DNA of 64,000 nt from CAXMST01 sp963793415 (GTDB lineage: Bacteria > Actinomycetota > Thermoleophilia > Solirubrobacterales > 70-9), in assembly GCA_963793415.1 (NCBI GenBank), contig CAWCAC010000002.1:1178001-1242000 (forward strand), given 5' to 3'. Position numbers and translations under genes: made by a program. Positions 56,414 to 63,987 of the stretch are shown here, in pieces. Under the pieces are notes generated by a model. It did no database searches, had not been told where the DNA came from, and saw only the letters and a program-made list of their open reading frames with translations. Within the stretch, counting starts at the first letter, position 1. The number at the start of each line of letters is the position of its first letter.

Positions 56414-58369
56414 GTGAGACGCATTGCAGGAGAAATGAGCCCCCGTGCAAAGCTGACATCCGGCTTCTTCGCGATCGCAGCAGTGCTTGCGGTGTTGATA
56501 CCGGTTGGTATCAGCGGTGACATCGAACCTGCGGTGGGCACCAGCGATGCCGAAGCCGCTCAGGTCGAGCCGATCACCGGCACCCTCAGCAAGCCCGGCT
56601 ACACGGTGATCGCCTTGGCCGCAAACGGCGAGGCGGCGAGCGACATCGCCGGCCCTGGCGGCAGCTTCAGCCTCGTCCCGCCGGCCGAGACCTCGACCCT
56701 GCACCTGCGGGCCCCCCACGGCACCTACGCCGGCCCGATCGTGCTTGAACCGGCGAAGAACTTCGAGCTCGAGGCGGCCCAAGAGGACGCCAAGCAGGCC
56801 AAGAAGAAGGTCAAGCGGGCCGAGAAGAAGGTCAAGCGGGCCAAGAGCAAGGTCAACAAGGCGCAGAAGAAGCTCAAGAGGGCGAGCGGCAAGCAGGCCA
56901 AACAGAAGGCGAGCAGGCGGCTGAAGAAGGCAAAGAAGCAGCTGAAGAAGGCGAAGCAGAAGCTCAAGCAGGCGAAGAAGAAGCTGAAGAAGGCGCGGGC
57001 GCAGCTCGAGCAGGCCAAAGCAGAGGATGCTGACCGGCCAAACCATGCGATCCTCGGTCTCAGGGCCGGAGCGGCGCTCGGCGCGGTCACGGTCAACTCC
57101 GCTGCAGGCTTCGCGAATGCCGGCGGTCTCACCGAACAGCAGTGGAATGCGTCGGTCGACACGGCTTATGAGGCCCAGGCCAAGGCCGGGGTGCCGATCG
57201 GCACCGGCAACTTCGGGCGGGTGCGCTCCAGCCAGCTGACCGGCTCCGGGATCGGCGACCTCGACCGCGACGGGGTCTCCGACCCGCTCGACATCGACGA
57301 CGACGGCGACCTGGTGCTCGACAACCTCGACAGCGCGCCGTCGGGGTCTAACGCGCGGACGACCTCGCTATCCCCGTCGGGCGACTTCCCTCTCTCCCAA
57401 CGACTGCAGCTTGGGACGATCCCCGTAAATGCCAATGCGCCCGGTATTGGCGAGGCTCGGATCGAGGCTGCCCTTCCGAGCACCGGTCACATCGCGATGC
57501 GTATGCAGGCACTCGCTGATGGCTCCATCGAGCTCGACTGCGGCCAGCCTCAAGGCAGCGCCAGCCCAGGCCTCATCTATTGCACGAAGGGCGGGACCGG
57601 GACGCTTGCCGACCCTCACCTTGGTGCTGAGCAAGGCGACCCCTTCCCCGACTGCTGCGACGAGGACGACGACGGTTTTGGAACGGTCGGATCGCTCAAC
57701 AGGAATACCTTCTCCTTTTTCCACGGCGCTACTAGCGACCAGATCAAGTCGGGGGACGTCCTGATCCAGCGGATCGAGCACACCGATGGCAGCGAGGAGG
57801 AACTGGTCGCCACTGTGCAGTACGTATTCGTCACCACCCCGGCAGTGGCCTCCTACGACGACGGGCAGGGCAACTCAAAGACGTTCGACTATTCAGTCCC
57901 ACCGGACTTCACCCACCTCCCGGTGAAGGCGGGCCCAAACGGCGACGTGGTGGTGGAGCTGACCTTCTGGCGTCCCCAGCGCCGGCCGATTCCGCCAGAG
58001 ACGGACGAGTGGATCGATATGGGCGGTCTCGACTACTTCGTGGCGGCGCTCCCCGAGCGCGGGGCCCAGTTCTGCGCGCAGGACTCGTATTCGAGTTCGG
58101 ATCCGAACCTCGTTCCTCAGGAGATCGTCGGAGACTGGCCCCCCGGTGGCGGATATTGGGACCAGGCCGATGATCGCCCCGCGAGCCCCGACGACACGGC
58201 CGCCTTCGAGGTGAACCTCACCGAGTGCTTCGAAAGGACGGGGTTCGCAATCGAAGAGTCCGGCGGATGGATCGAGCTCGGCGCAACCGCCCACAAAGGC
58301 AGCCAGTACGACTCGGGCGACTCGGGCGACCTGACCTCGATGCGGCTCCAGTTCGACGTCGTTCCGTGA
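56414..58369 (+). CDS. Thrombospondin-type-3-repeat-like secreted protein (copy 2, intact) with Lys-rich helix
   Basis: 651 aa from GTG; the internal ATG at 56435 (MSPRAKL) is an equally good start. Signal helix at about 17-33; the N-terminal beta domain is shared with copy 1 (ITGTLSKPGYTVIALAANGE). A roughly 75-residue Lys/Ala helix of repeated KKxxKxA units follows (about 125-200: KKVKRAEKKVKRAKSKV). The calcium loop DLDRDGVSDPLDIDDDGD lies near 290. A large C-terminal domain has ELDCGQPQ, CCDEDDDGFGT, GDVLIQRI, VVVELTFWRPQRRP and four conserved Cys. Expected outside the cell, binding calcium, with the polycationic rod perhaps contacting polyanionic polymers. Confidence 0.82.
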   Translation: MRRIAGEMSPRAKLTSGFFAIAAVLAVLIPVGISGDIEPAVGTSDAEAAQVEPITGTLSKPGYTVIALAANGEAASDIAGPGGSFSLVPPAETSTLHLRAPHGTYAGPIVLEPAKNFELEAAQEDAKQAKKKVKRAEKKVKRAKSKVNKAQKKLKRASGKQAKQKASRRLKKAKKQLKKAKQKLKQAKKKLKKARAQLEQAKAEDADRPNHAILGLRAGAALGAVTVNSAAGFANAGGLTEQQWNASVDTAYEAQAKAGVPIGTGNFGRVRSSQLTGSGIGDLDRDGVSDPLDIDDDGDLVLDNLDSAPSGSNARTTSLSPSGDFPLSQRLQLGTIPVNANAPGIGEARIEAALPSTGHIAMRMQALADGSIELDCGQPQGSASPGLIYCTKGGTGTLADPHLGAEQGDPFPDCCDEDDDGFGTVGSLNRNTFSFFHGATSDQIKSGDVLIQRIEHTDGSEEELVATVQYVFVTTPAVASYDDGQGNSKTFDYSVPPDFTHLPVKAGPNGDVVVELTFWRPQRRPIPPETDEWIDMGGLDYFVAALPERGAQFCAQDSYSSSDPNLVPQEIVGDWPPGGGYWDQADDRPASPDDTAAFEVNLTECFERTGFAIEESGGWIELGATAHKGSQYDSGDSGDLTSMRLQFDVVP

Positions 58370-58534
58370 CCTAAGCGGTCTCGCTTCCATCGACTGTTCA
58401 AAGTCCATCTGTTCAACTGCTCTCGAATCGAGGGCAATCGACGAGTCGCTCCCTTTGTGGATATCGGCAGCGGCCATCAAGGCTTGTGAAGAGAAGGCAT
58501 CGTCCGGCGATCAGGCCGACAGGCGTTCACTCTG

Positions 58535-58600
58535 GATGATCCGCGGGTGGTAGCGAGAAACGAATCGGGCCCCCGCTATGTTTGTCACTACCACGCTTGA
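58535..58600 (+). repeat. Attachment-site junction copy A4
   Basis: GATGATCCGCGGGTGGTAGC then GAGAAACGAATCGGG (left arm as in A3) joins directly to CCCCCGCTATGTTTGTCACT, the sequence that follows tRNA-fMet. The whole is an imperfect palindrome (GTGGTAG.GA.AAAC arms), consistent with a serine-integrase recombination site. Confidence 0.72.
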
Positions 58601-58650
58601 GCCCTCCGCCAGGAGGGCTTCTGCGTTCTCGAAGGCCTCGGCCACTCGTT
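58569..58650 (-). pseudogene. Serine integrase 3'-end fragment
   Basis: About 80 bases nearly identical to the 3' ends of integrase remnants 1 and 2 (on the plus strand CACGCTTGAGCCCTCCGCCA then GGAGGGCTTCTGCG), encoding the FENAEALLAEGSSVVVTNIA segment. Similarity stops near 58650, where an unrelated WD40 fragment begins. It marks a third integrase end in the region. Confidence 0.7.
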
Positions 58651-58672
58651 CGTCGATCTGCCCCCGCGCTCA

Positions 58673-58768
58673 TTCGCCGGCGACTACGTGGTCTCCGCAA
58701 GCGAGGACGGCACCTGCCGGATCTGGAAGCCGGAGGCAACGGACAGCGGGACGGACGCGGCGGAGTAG
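58673..58768 (+). pseudogene. WD40-repeat C-terminal fragment
   Basis: The frame reads FAGDYVVSASEDGTCRIWKP followed by EATDSGTDAAE and a stop, the last blade of a WD40 propeller. No start or upstream blades exist; it abuts the integrase fragment. It looks like debris captured at a recombination junction. Confidence 0.55.
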
Positions 58769-58926
58769 GGTCGCGCGAGCGACCTGAGCTCGTTCTTTGC
58801 TGCAGATGGACGCGGACGGCTAGGTTCGTGTCGCTCGGCGCGAAACCGCCACGCGAGAAACTACGTAACGGGTACGGTCCCGCGCGGATGGTGGGCGCGC
58901 CGACGCTCGGCAGCCTCGTGCTAGCT

Positions 58927-60312
58927 ATGAGCCAGCCAAGGGGAAATCTGATCGGGGCCGTGCTCGCCTGCGTGGTCGTTTCGATGGTCTTCGCTGCGAC
59001 GGCCCAGGCGAGTTCGGACTAATCAGGCAGTACGGCCCGAACATGTATGCCGGCGGGGCGACCGGCGGGCCGGCGGAGCTCGGCTCCCCCGTCAGTTCGC
59101 GCTCGGCCCGGATAGCGACGTCTACGTGGCCGACTCGGCCAACGACCGCGTCGCGGTCTACGACCAGAACGGCAATTACCTGCGCCAGTTCGGCTCGAGT
59201 GGTTCCGGACGGGGTCAGTTCAAGTTTCCCGTGGGCATCGGCATCAGGGGGATTCGGTCTTCGTCAGCGACTACGATCGGAACTGTGTCCTGGAGTTCAA
59301 CTCCAACGGTTCCTTCGTAGCCGAGTGGGGCAAGGGCGGCCCTCCCACCTGCAGCGGCCAGTACGGGTCGCAGACTGGCGAGTTCAACCACCCGTCGAAT
59401 ATCGAGGCGGCCGCCGACGGCATCTACGTCAACGACTACAGCAACGACCGCATCCAGAAGTTCAGCATCGGCGGTTCCTATCTTGGAAAGGTGGATGACC
59501 CCGACGGCGCCGGCACCTACGGCCACGTGGTCGACATGGCCGCCGACGCCGGCAACACCCTCTGGGCCACCTACTCGACGGCCGGAACCGTTGGGGTCTT
59601 GCAGATGAACCAGGCCGGGTTCGCGAATCCCGTTCAGAAGGACACCGTGCTGCCCAAGGGCTACGGCAACGGTCAGATTGCGGACACCATTGGCGGCCTC
59701 GACGTCAACACGTACCTTGATTCGAAAGGCAACCCCACGACCCGCCGTGACGTGTACATCGTCGACCCTGAGTCCTACCGGGTCCAGCGGTTCAACGAGG
59801 GCCTCGGTTTCGTCAGCGAGTGGCCGACTTCAGGGCAGGACCAGTTCGAGACCAAGCCGTACCTCGTGCGGATCAGGGGTCTCACCTCCTTCGAGGTGCT
59901 GAACGGTTTCACCAAGAACTACCTGTCGTATTGGGCAGAAAAGAGCGCGCCCCCGCCTCCGCCGCCAACCGACACCACCGTCAACGGCTCCGCGAGCGCA
60001 GCCAAGACCCAGAAGCAGAAGGGCAAGAAGATCGTCGTCAAAGCCACGGTCATCGCCGACGAGAACCTCACCGCCAACGCCAGCGGCGCTATCAAGGCCG
60101 GCAAGTCCTACAAGCTCAGGCCGCAGTCCAAGACCCTCTCATCCGGTCAGTCGGCGGCCCTGACGCTGAAGCCGGCCAAGAGCAAGGACACCAAGAAGAT
60201 CGCCAAGGCACTGAAGAAGGGCAAGAAGGCGAAGGCGAAGCTGAGCGTGAAGCTGACCGATGGAGCCGGCAACACCAAGACCACCAAGCTGAGCATGAAG
60301 GTGAAGCGCTGA
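58927..60312 (+). pseudogene. NHL-repeat beta-propeller secreted protein gene, three frameshifts
   Basis: ATG at 58927 starts a signal peptide (NLIGAVLACVVVSMVFAATA). Frames change near 59020, 59093 and 59245. Readable parts: IRQYGPNMYAGGATGGPAEL, FALGPDSDVYVADSANDRVA, SVFVSDYDRNCVLEFNSNGS, GEFNHPSNIEAAADGIYVND, VYIVDPESYRVQRFNEGLG, which are NHL propeller blades. A Pro stretch then leads to a C-terminal beta domain (KKIVVKATVIADENLTANAS ... KLSMKVKR). From 59491 on the frame is open (273 aa), but that piece has no signal. Probably a dead extracellular protein gene. Confidence 0.75.
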
Positions 60313-60316
60313 AGCG

Positions 60317-60862
60317 TTGAACATCACGCTCGAGCCCTCGTCAGTAGGGCAGGGCAACTCGCAGACGCTCTCCTATTCAGCCCCAATGGACTTCAGTTTC
60401 CCGGTAAAGGCGGGGCCGAGCGGCAATGTCGTGGTCGAACTGACCTTCTGGCGCCCCCAGCGGCGACCGATCCCGCCGGAGACGGCTAAGTGGATCGACA
60501 TCGGCGGCCTCAACTACTTCGCGGCGGCGCTCCCCAACACAATGCCCAGCGAGCCCGGATATTTCGAAGGCCGATTCTGCGCGCAGGACTCCTATTGGAC
60601 TTCGGATCCGAACCTCGTGCCCCAGGAGATCAGCGGGGACTATTTCTCCGGCGGCGGATATAGGGACCTGACCGACGATGGCCCCGCAAGCTCCGACAAC
60701 ACGATCACCTTCCAGCTGAACCTCACCGAGTGCTTCCAGAGGGCGGGGGGCTCGCTCGAGTCCGGTCAGATCGAGTTTGGCGCAACCCCCGCCGCACGCG
60801 GCACAGACGACCTAACTGACTTCACCTCGCAGCGGGGTCTCACGTTTCACCCCGTTCCGTAG
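60317..60862 (+). pseudogene. C-terminal part of type-3-repeat protein (copy 3)
   Basis: Open for 181 codons from a TTG, and clearly homologous to the C-terminal third of copies 1 and 2: VKAGPSGNVVVELTFWRPQR, IDIGGLNYFAAALP, GRFCAQDSYWTSDPNLVPQE, ITFQLNLTECFQRAGG. The signal, N-terminal domain and calcium loop are missing. The junction to the preceding NHL gene contains CACGCTCGAGCCCTC, also found at the integrase 3' ends. Expression as a cytosolic fragment is conceivable but unlikely to be functional. Confidence 0.72.
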
Positions 60863-60907
60863 GCCGAAAGGCGCCGCGCGTGAGGCAGGGCTGGGCAATC
60901 TCGCTCT

Positions 60908-60935
60908 CATTCCACCGCACGATCAAAGACCACGA
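60908..60935 (+). repeat. 28-base repeat after type-3-repeat copy 3
   Basis: Matches 52158-52185 with one mismatch. Here it is continuous with the 3' end of integrase remnant 2. Confidence 0.7.
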
Positions 60936-60958
60936 CCCGGCAAGCGGCGATCCGCTCA

Positions 60959-61020
60959 ACGATCCGTGCGTCGCAGCGAGAAACGAATCGGGCCCCCGCT
61001 ATATCCATCACTACCACGCT
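60959..61020 (+). repeat. Attachment-site junction copy A5
   Basis: ACGATCCGTGCGTCGCAGCG then AGAAACGAATCGGG joins CCCCCGCTATATCCATCACT and ACCACGCT. Same design as A4: left arm as in A1/A2/A5, right arm as after tRNA-fMet. On the minus strand it lies within the reading frame of integrase remnant 2. Confidence 0.72.
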
Positions 61021-61819
61021 CGAGCCCTCCGCCAGGAGGGCTTTTGCGTTCTCGAGGGCCTCGGCCACCGCCTCCGAGACAGTCGCCGAGATCTCCACGC
61101 GGCCTTCCGCCTTGTCGTAGGCGATCTGGAGGTCGAAGGATGCGAAGACCTGGCGCTTGATTTGCGGCGATGCTGTGCGGAGAGCTTCGGTGAGGTCCGG
61201 GATGCGGCTCAGCTGAGCGATCAGCTCCTCGTCCTCGCTCTCCTGGCGTTCAGCACCGATACCTTTCAGTGCCTCCTCCAGAGCTTCCTTCTCTCCACGG
61301 AGCTCGGCAATCCGCTCGGAGACCAGCTCAGGCTCGATGCCGCGCTCGAGTGCGTGGACCTGCGCCTTGATCTTCCGATCCAGGTCGGCAACCTGCTGGC
61401 GGATCCGGGTTCCGGCGAGCTTGCCATTGCGGCGCTCGGCTCGCTCGTGGGCCCTCAGCTGCTTGGCGAGCTTGTCGAGCCGCATCGGCCCGGGATCCGC
61501 TGCTCGAAGAACCGCAGGACGAGCCGTTCGAGCCAGTCCTCGCGGACCGAGACCGTCTTCTGGCCTCCGTGCGCTTCCCGGAAGCGGTCTCTCCGTAGGT
61601 AAAGGGCAGTTTCACTGATCTGACCGACGATTCGATCCTCTGTGAGGGCAAGAAGGTGCACTGGTCAGCCAAGCTCGGCTGGGCCCTGCTCGCCGACTGA
61701 TGTCGGGCGGGCCGCCGGGGCTGATCATGCACCGAGGGGCGCCCGTCCGTGGTGTCTACTGAGTCGGATTGGTGTCGGCTACGCGGGACTTCCTCACATC
61801 CCTGGATACGCTCCGCTCC

Positions 61820-62317
61820 ATGCCTGAATCAGCAAGCAGCCGAGGTCTCCGGCTCGTTTCCGTGGTCGCACTTCTAACCGCCCTGACCTTCGGTGTTTCA
61901 GCGTGCGGAGACGACGACTCGGTAAGCCAGGAAGAGCTGCAGCAGGCCACCGAGGAGGCTCGCCAGGACGCATTGAACGAGGCCCAACTCGATGACCTGC
62001 GCGAGAAGGTCGAAGCGCTGCAGAAGGAACAGGGCACCGAGGGCTCCGCCGGCACGACGACACCCCCTGAGGGGTCCGGCGATACCGGTGGCGGCCTTCC
62101 TGCGGATGCCGAATCGTGCGGCGCCGGCGTCTATGCGAGCTCAGCCACGACCTCATGTGAATTTGCGCTGAACGTGGCCAGCGACTACTACGCGAGTCCC
62201 GACAACACCTTCACCAGCTACAGCCCCACGACCGGCGAGGCGTACACGATGAGTTGCTCCGGGACTGCTCCGGTCGTCTGCACCGGCGGCAACGACGCCG
62301 CCGTCTACATCCCCTGA
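61820..62317 (+). CDS. Putative lipoprotein with coiled coil
   Basis: 165 aa from the ATG at 61820; a TTG at 61769 would lengthen the signal. Lipobox GVSAC with C29. The mature N-terminus is an acidic coiled coil (QEELQQATEEARQDALNEAQ, LREKVEALQKEQG), followed by a Gly/Thr/Pro linker. A C-terminal domain has CGAGVYASSATTSCEFALNV and YTMSCSGTAPVVCTGG, four Cys likely forming disulfides. This C-terminal pattern is seen in actinobacterial secreted proteins of unknown function. Confidence 0.75.
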   Translation: MPESASSRGLRLVSVVALLTALTFGVSACGDDDSVSQEELQQATEEARQDALNEAQLDDLREKVEALQKEQGTEGSAGTTTPPEGSGDTGGGLPADAESCGAGVYASSATTSCEFALNVASDYYASPDNTFTSYSPTTGEAYTMSCSGTAPVVCTGGNDAAVYIP

Positions 62318-62340
62318 CTGCTCGCCGTCACCTCGTCGGT

Positions 62341-63285
62341 GTGGCTCTCGTTGCCGCCTTTCTCGCGCTGGCCGCAGGTGGGGGCGGCTGTGGGGGTGGG
62401 GGGTCACAGCAGGGAAAGGCTCCGGACCCCGGAGCCACGAACAAGGACGAGTTCGAGAGCGAACGCGCCGCCCTCAAGCGGAAGCTTCAGCAGCTTCGGG
62501 CGCGCAGTCGGTTGCAGGCGCGTGATCCGGGCCCCTACCGCGGCGTCGATCTCGGCGCTATCGGCTCTGGCCTCCCCGCTGAAGTCGGCGTGACGGTAGG
62601 CTCACCGCAGTCAGGAATCGGCGGCGGCGGCGGGCTCTCCTCAGGGCCGGCCTGGTCGACGATCAAGCTCCCGATTGCGCTCCGCGTCCTCAGCGATGCC
62701 GGCGGCCCGGACCAGTTGACGGAGGAGCAACTGTCCCTGATCGAGCGGGCGCTGACGGCATCCGATAACGAAGCGGCAGCCGAGCTCTTCGCCGGCCTCT
62801 CCTCCGACCACGGCGGGCCCGTCGGCGCGAGCCGGGCAGTTACCGAGGTCTTGCGCTGGGGCGGAGATACCCAGACCGAGGTTTCGACCCAGGGCCGTGA
62901 CGGCTTCTCGCCCTATGGCCAGACCCAGTGGTCGCTTCAAGAACAGGCCCGGTTCATGGCAGCACTGGCCGGGGGGTGCATCGGCTCGGAAGATTCACGG
63001 GACTATCTGCTCGAGACCATGGGCCGGGTGACGTCTGATGCGTGGGGGCTCGGGTCAGCCGGGGTCCCGGCACGCTGGAAGAGCGGCTGGGGACCTGACC
63101 CTGCCGGGAGGTACCTGCTGAGACAGATGGGAGTGATCGAGGTGCAGGGCCAACCCGTGGTTGTCACTCTCGCGGTTGCGCCAGATGACGGAAGCTTCGA
63201 ATCCGGGCAGGCGATCGCAAGCCAGCTGGCCCAGAGGCTGGTCGGGCTCGTCGCACGAAACCCGCCTGCCGATCTCCGGTGCTGA
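62341..63285 (+). CDS. Class A beta-lactamase-like serine hydrolase, putative lipoprotein
   Basis: Penicilloyl serine transferase fold. With the GTG at 62341 (314 aa) the signal ends AGGGGC. S106-T-I-K109 is the nucleophile motif, S141-D-N143 the second, and K247-S-G the third, in correct spacing. No clear omega-loop Glu can be assigned, so it may be an esterase or PBP-like enzyme rather than a true beta-lactamase. The frame is open further upstream into the previous gene but codes no signal there. It probably acts at the cell surface. Confidence 0.78.
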   Translation: MALVAAFLALAAGGGGCGGGGSQQGKAPDPGATNKDEFESERAALKRKLQQLRARSRLQARDPGPYRGVDLGAIGSGLPAEVGVTVGSPQSGIGGGGGLSSGPAWSTIKLPIALRVLSDAGGPDQLTEEQLSLIERALTASDNEAAAELFAGLSSDHGGPVGASRAVTEVLRWGGDTQTEVSTQGRDGFSPYGQTQWSLQEQARFMAALAGGCIGSEDSRDYLLETMGRVTSDAWGLGSAGVPARWKSGWGPDPAGRYLLRQMGVIEVQGQPVVVTLAVAPDDGSFESGQAIASQLAQRLVGLVARNPPADLRC

Positions 63286-63312
63286 AGTTAGTTGCGCGTC
63301 GGCCGGGCCAAG

Positions 63313-63987
63313 CTAGGGCCGCGACGTGCCGGACGCGGCCGGAAACTGTGACCAGCCCTCACCGTTCGGCATTGCATCGACATAGACGTCGCCGAGCGGG
63401 AAGTCCGGCAGATAGCTCGACTCGGCTCGCCACCCGAAACCCTCGTCGGGCCGGAGCAGGGTTTCCATCTCGACCCGAAGAAGCGGCCCGTCCCGCTCCA
63501 CCTCTGCTCGGACCGGATACCTCGGCTCGCCGTGGGGCCTGCTGACGTCCACGCTGCCGTCGGGGTTGAGTTGGATCTCGTAGCGCTGCTCGTCAAAGCT
63601 CGCGCTGGTGCCGCCGGCCTGGCGTGTTGTCAGGGCGAAACCGCTGCCGTGACGGATCGGCCCCGCTGTGCGGAAAGCCACGCAGACGATTCCGCCCTCG
63701 CCACGTCTGACCGCCACCGAGATGAGGTCGGCGCTCGGCATCCGGGCCCGGCGCTCCGGTCCCCGACTCGAGATGACTCTGACATCGCCGTTTGGGTCGT
63801 CACGGAGCGATCCGCCGGCTGGGCACGTGAGTGCCCCGGCTTCCGTCGTCACGTCGACCGTGCCACCACCGCCGCCACAGCCCGCGAAAACGATGGCGCC
63901 CACTACAGCGCCGAGCGACCTCAGGAGCCCAGGGATCGTTCGCCTCGATGGAGATCTCACGGCAATCCCGCGTGCCACACCAGTCAC
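63313..63987 (-). CDS. Putative lipoprotein, unknown function
   Basis: 224 aa with a Tat/Sec-like basic start (RSPSRRTIPGLLRSLG) and lipobox VFAGC. The mature domain has alternating strands (DPNGDVRVISSRGPERRARM, ADLISVAVRRGEGGIVCVAF, RYEIQLNPDGSVDVSRP), a beta-sandwich pattern similar to DOMON-like or carbohydrate-binding folds. A second Cys pair (LTCP/IVCV) is possible. Convergent with the serine hydrolase, 27 bases apart. The window ends just upstream. Confidence 0.7.
   Translation of the reverse strand: MTGVARGIAVRSPSRRTIPGLLRSLGAVVGAIVFAGCGGGGGTVDVTTEAGALTCPAGGSLRDDPNGDVRVISSRGPERRARMPSADLISVAVRRGEGGIVCVAFRTAGPIRHGSGFALTTRQAGGTSASFDEQRYEIQLNPDGSVDVSRPHGEPRYPVRAEVERDGPLLRVEMETLLRPDEGFGWRAESSYLPDFPLGDVYVDAMPNGEGWSQFPAASGTSRP

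Larger units (their letters stand above)
60907..61661 (-). pseudogene. Serine integrase C-terminal remnant 2, frameshifted
   Basis: From about 61661 it reads REAHGGQKTVSVREDWLERL, VLRFFEQRI, then after a one-base shift near 61487 MRLDKLAKQLRAHERAERRN, LAGTRIRQQVADLDRKIKAQ, VHALERGIEPELVSERIAEL and on to EISATVSEAVAEALENAKAL. This is the zinc-ribbon-proximal and coiled-coil part of a large serine recombinase; the catalytic domain is absent. Unlike remnant 1 the frame passes through the attachment core into IAGARFVSRCDARIVERIAA and ends VFDRAVE, probably the native, unintegrated C-terminus. Confidence 0.82.

Noticed and set aside
49652..61700. Sequencing error as the sole cause of the many frameshifts
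   Set aside because: Not excluded for single sites, but the breaks cluster in accessory genes, coincide with truncations and deletions, and tens of kilobases of core genes have none.
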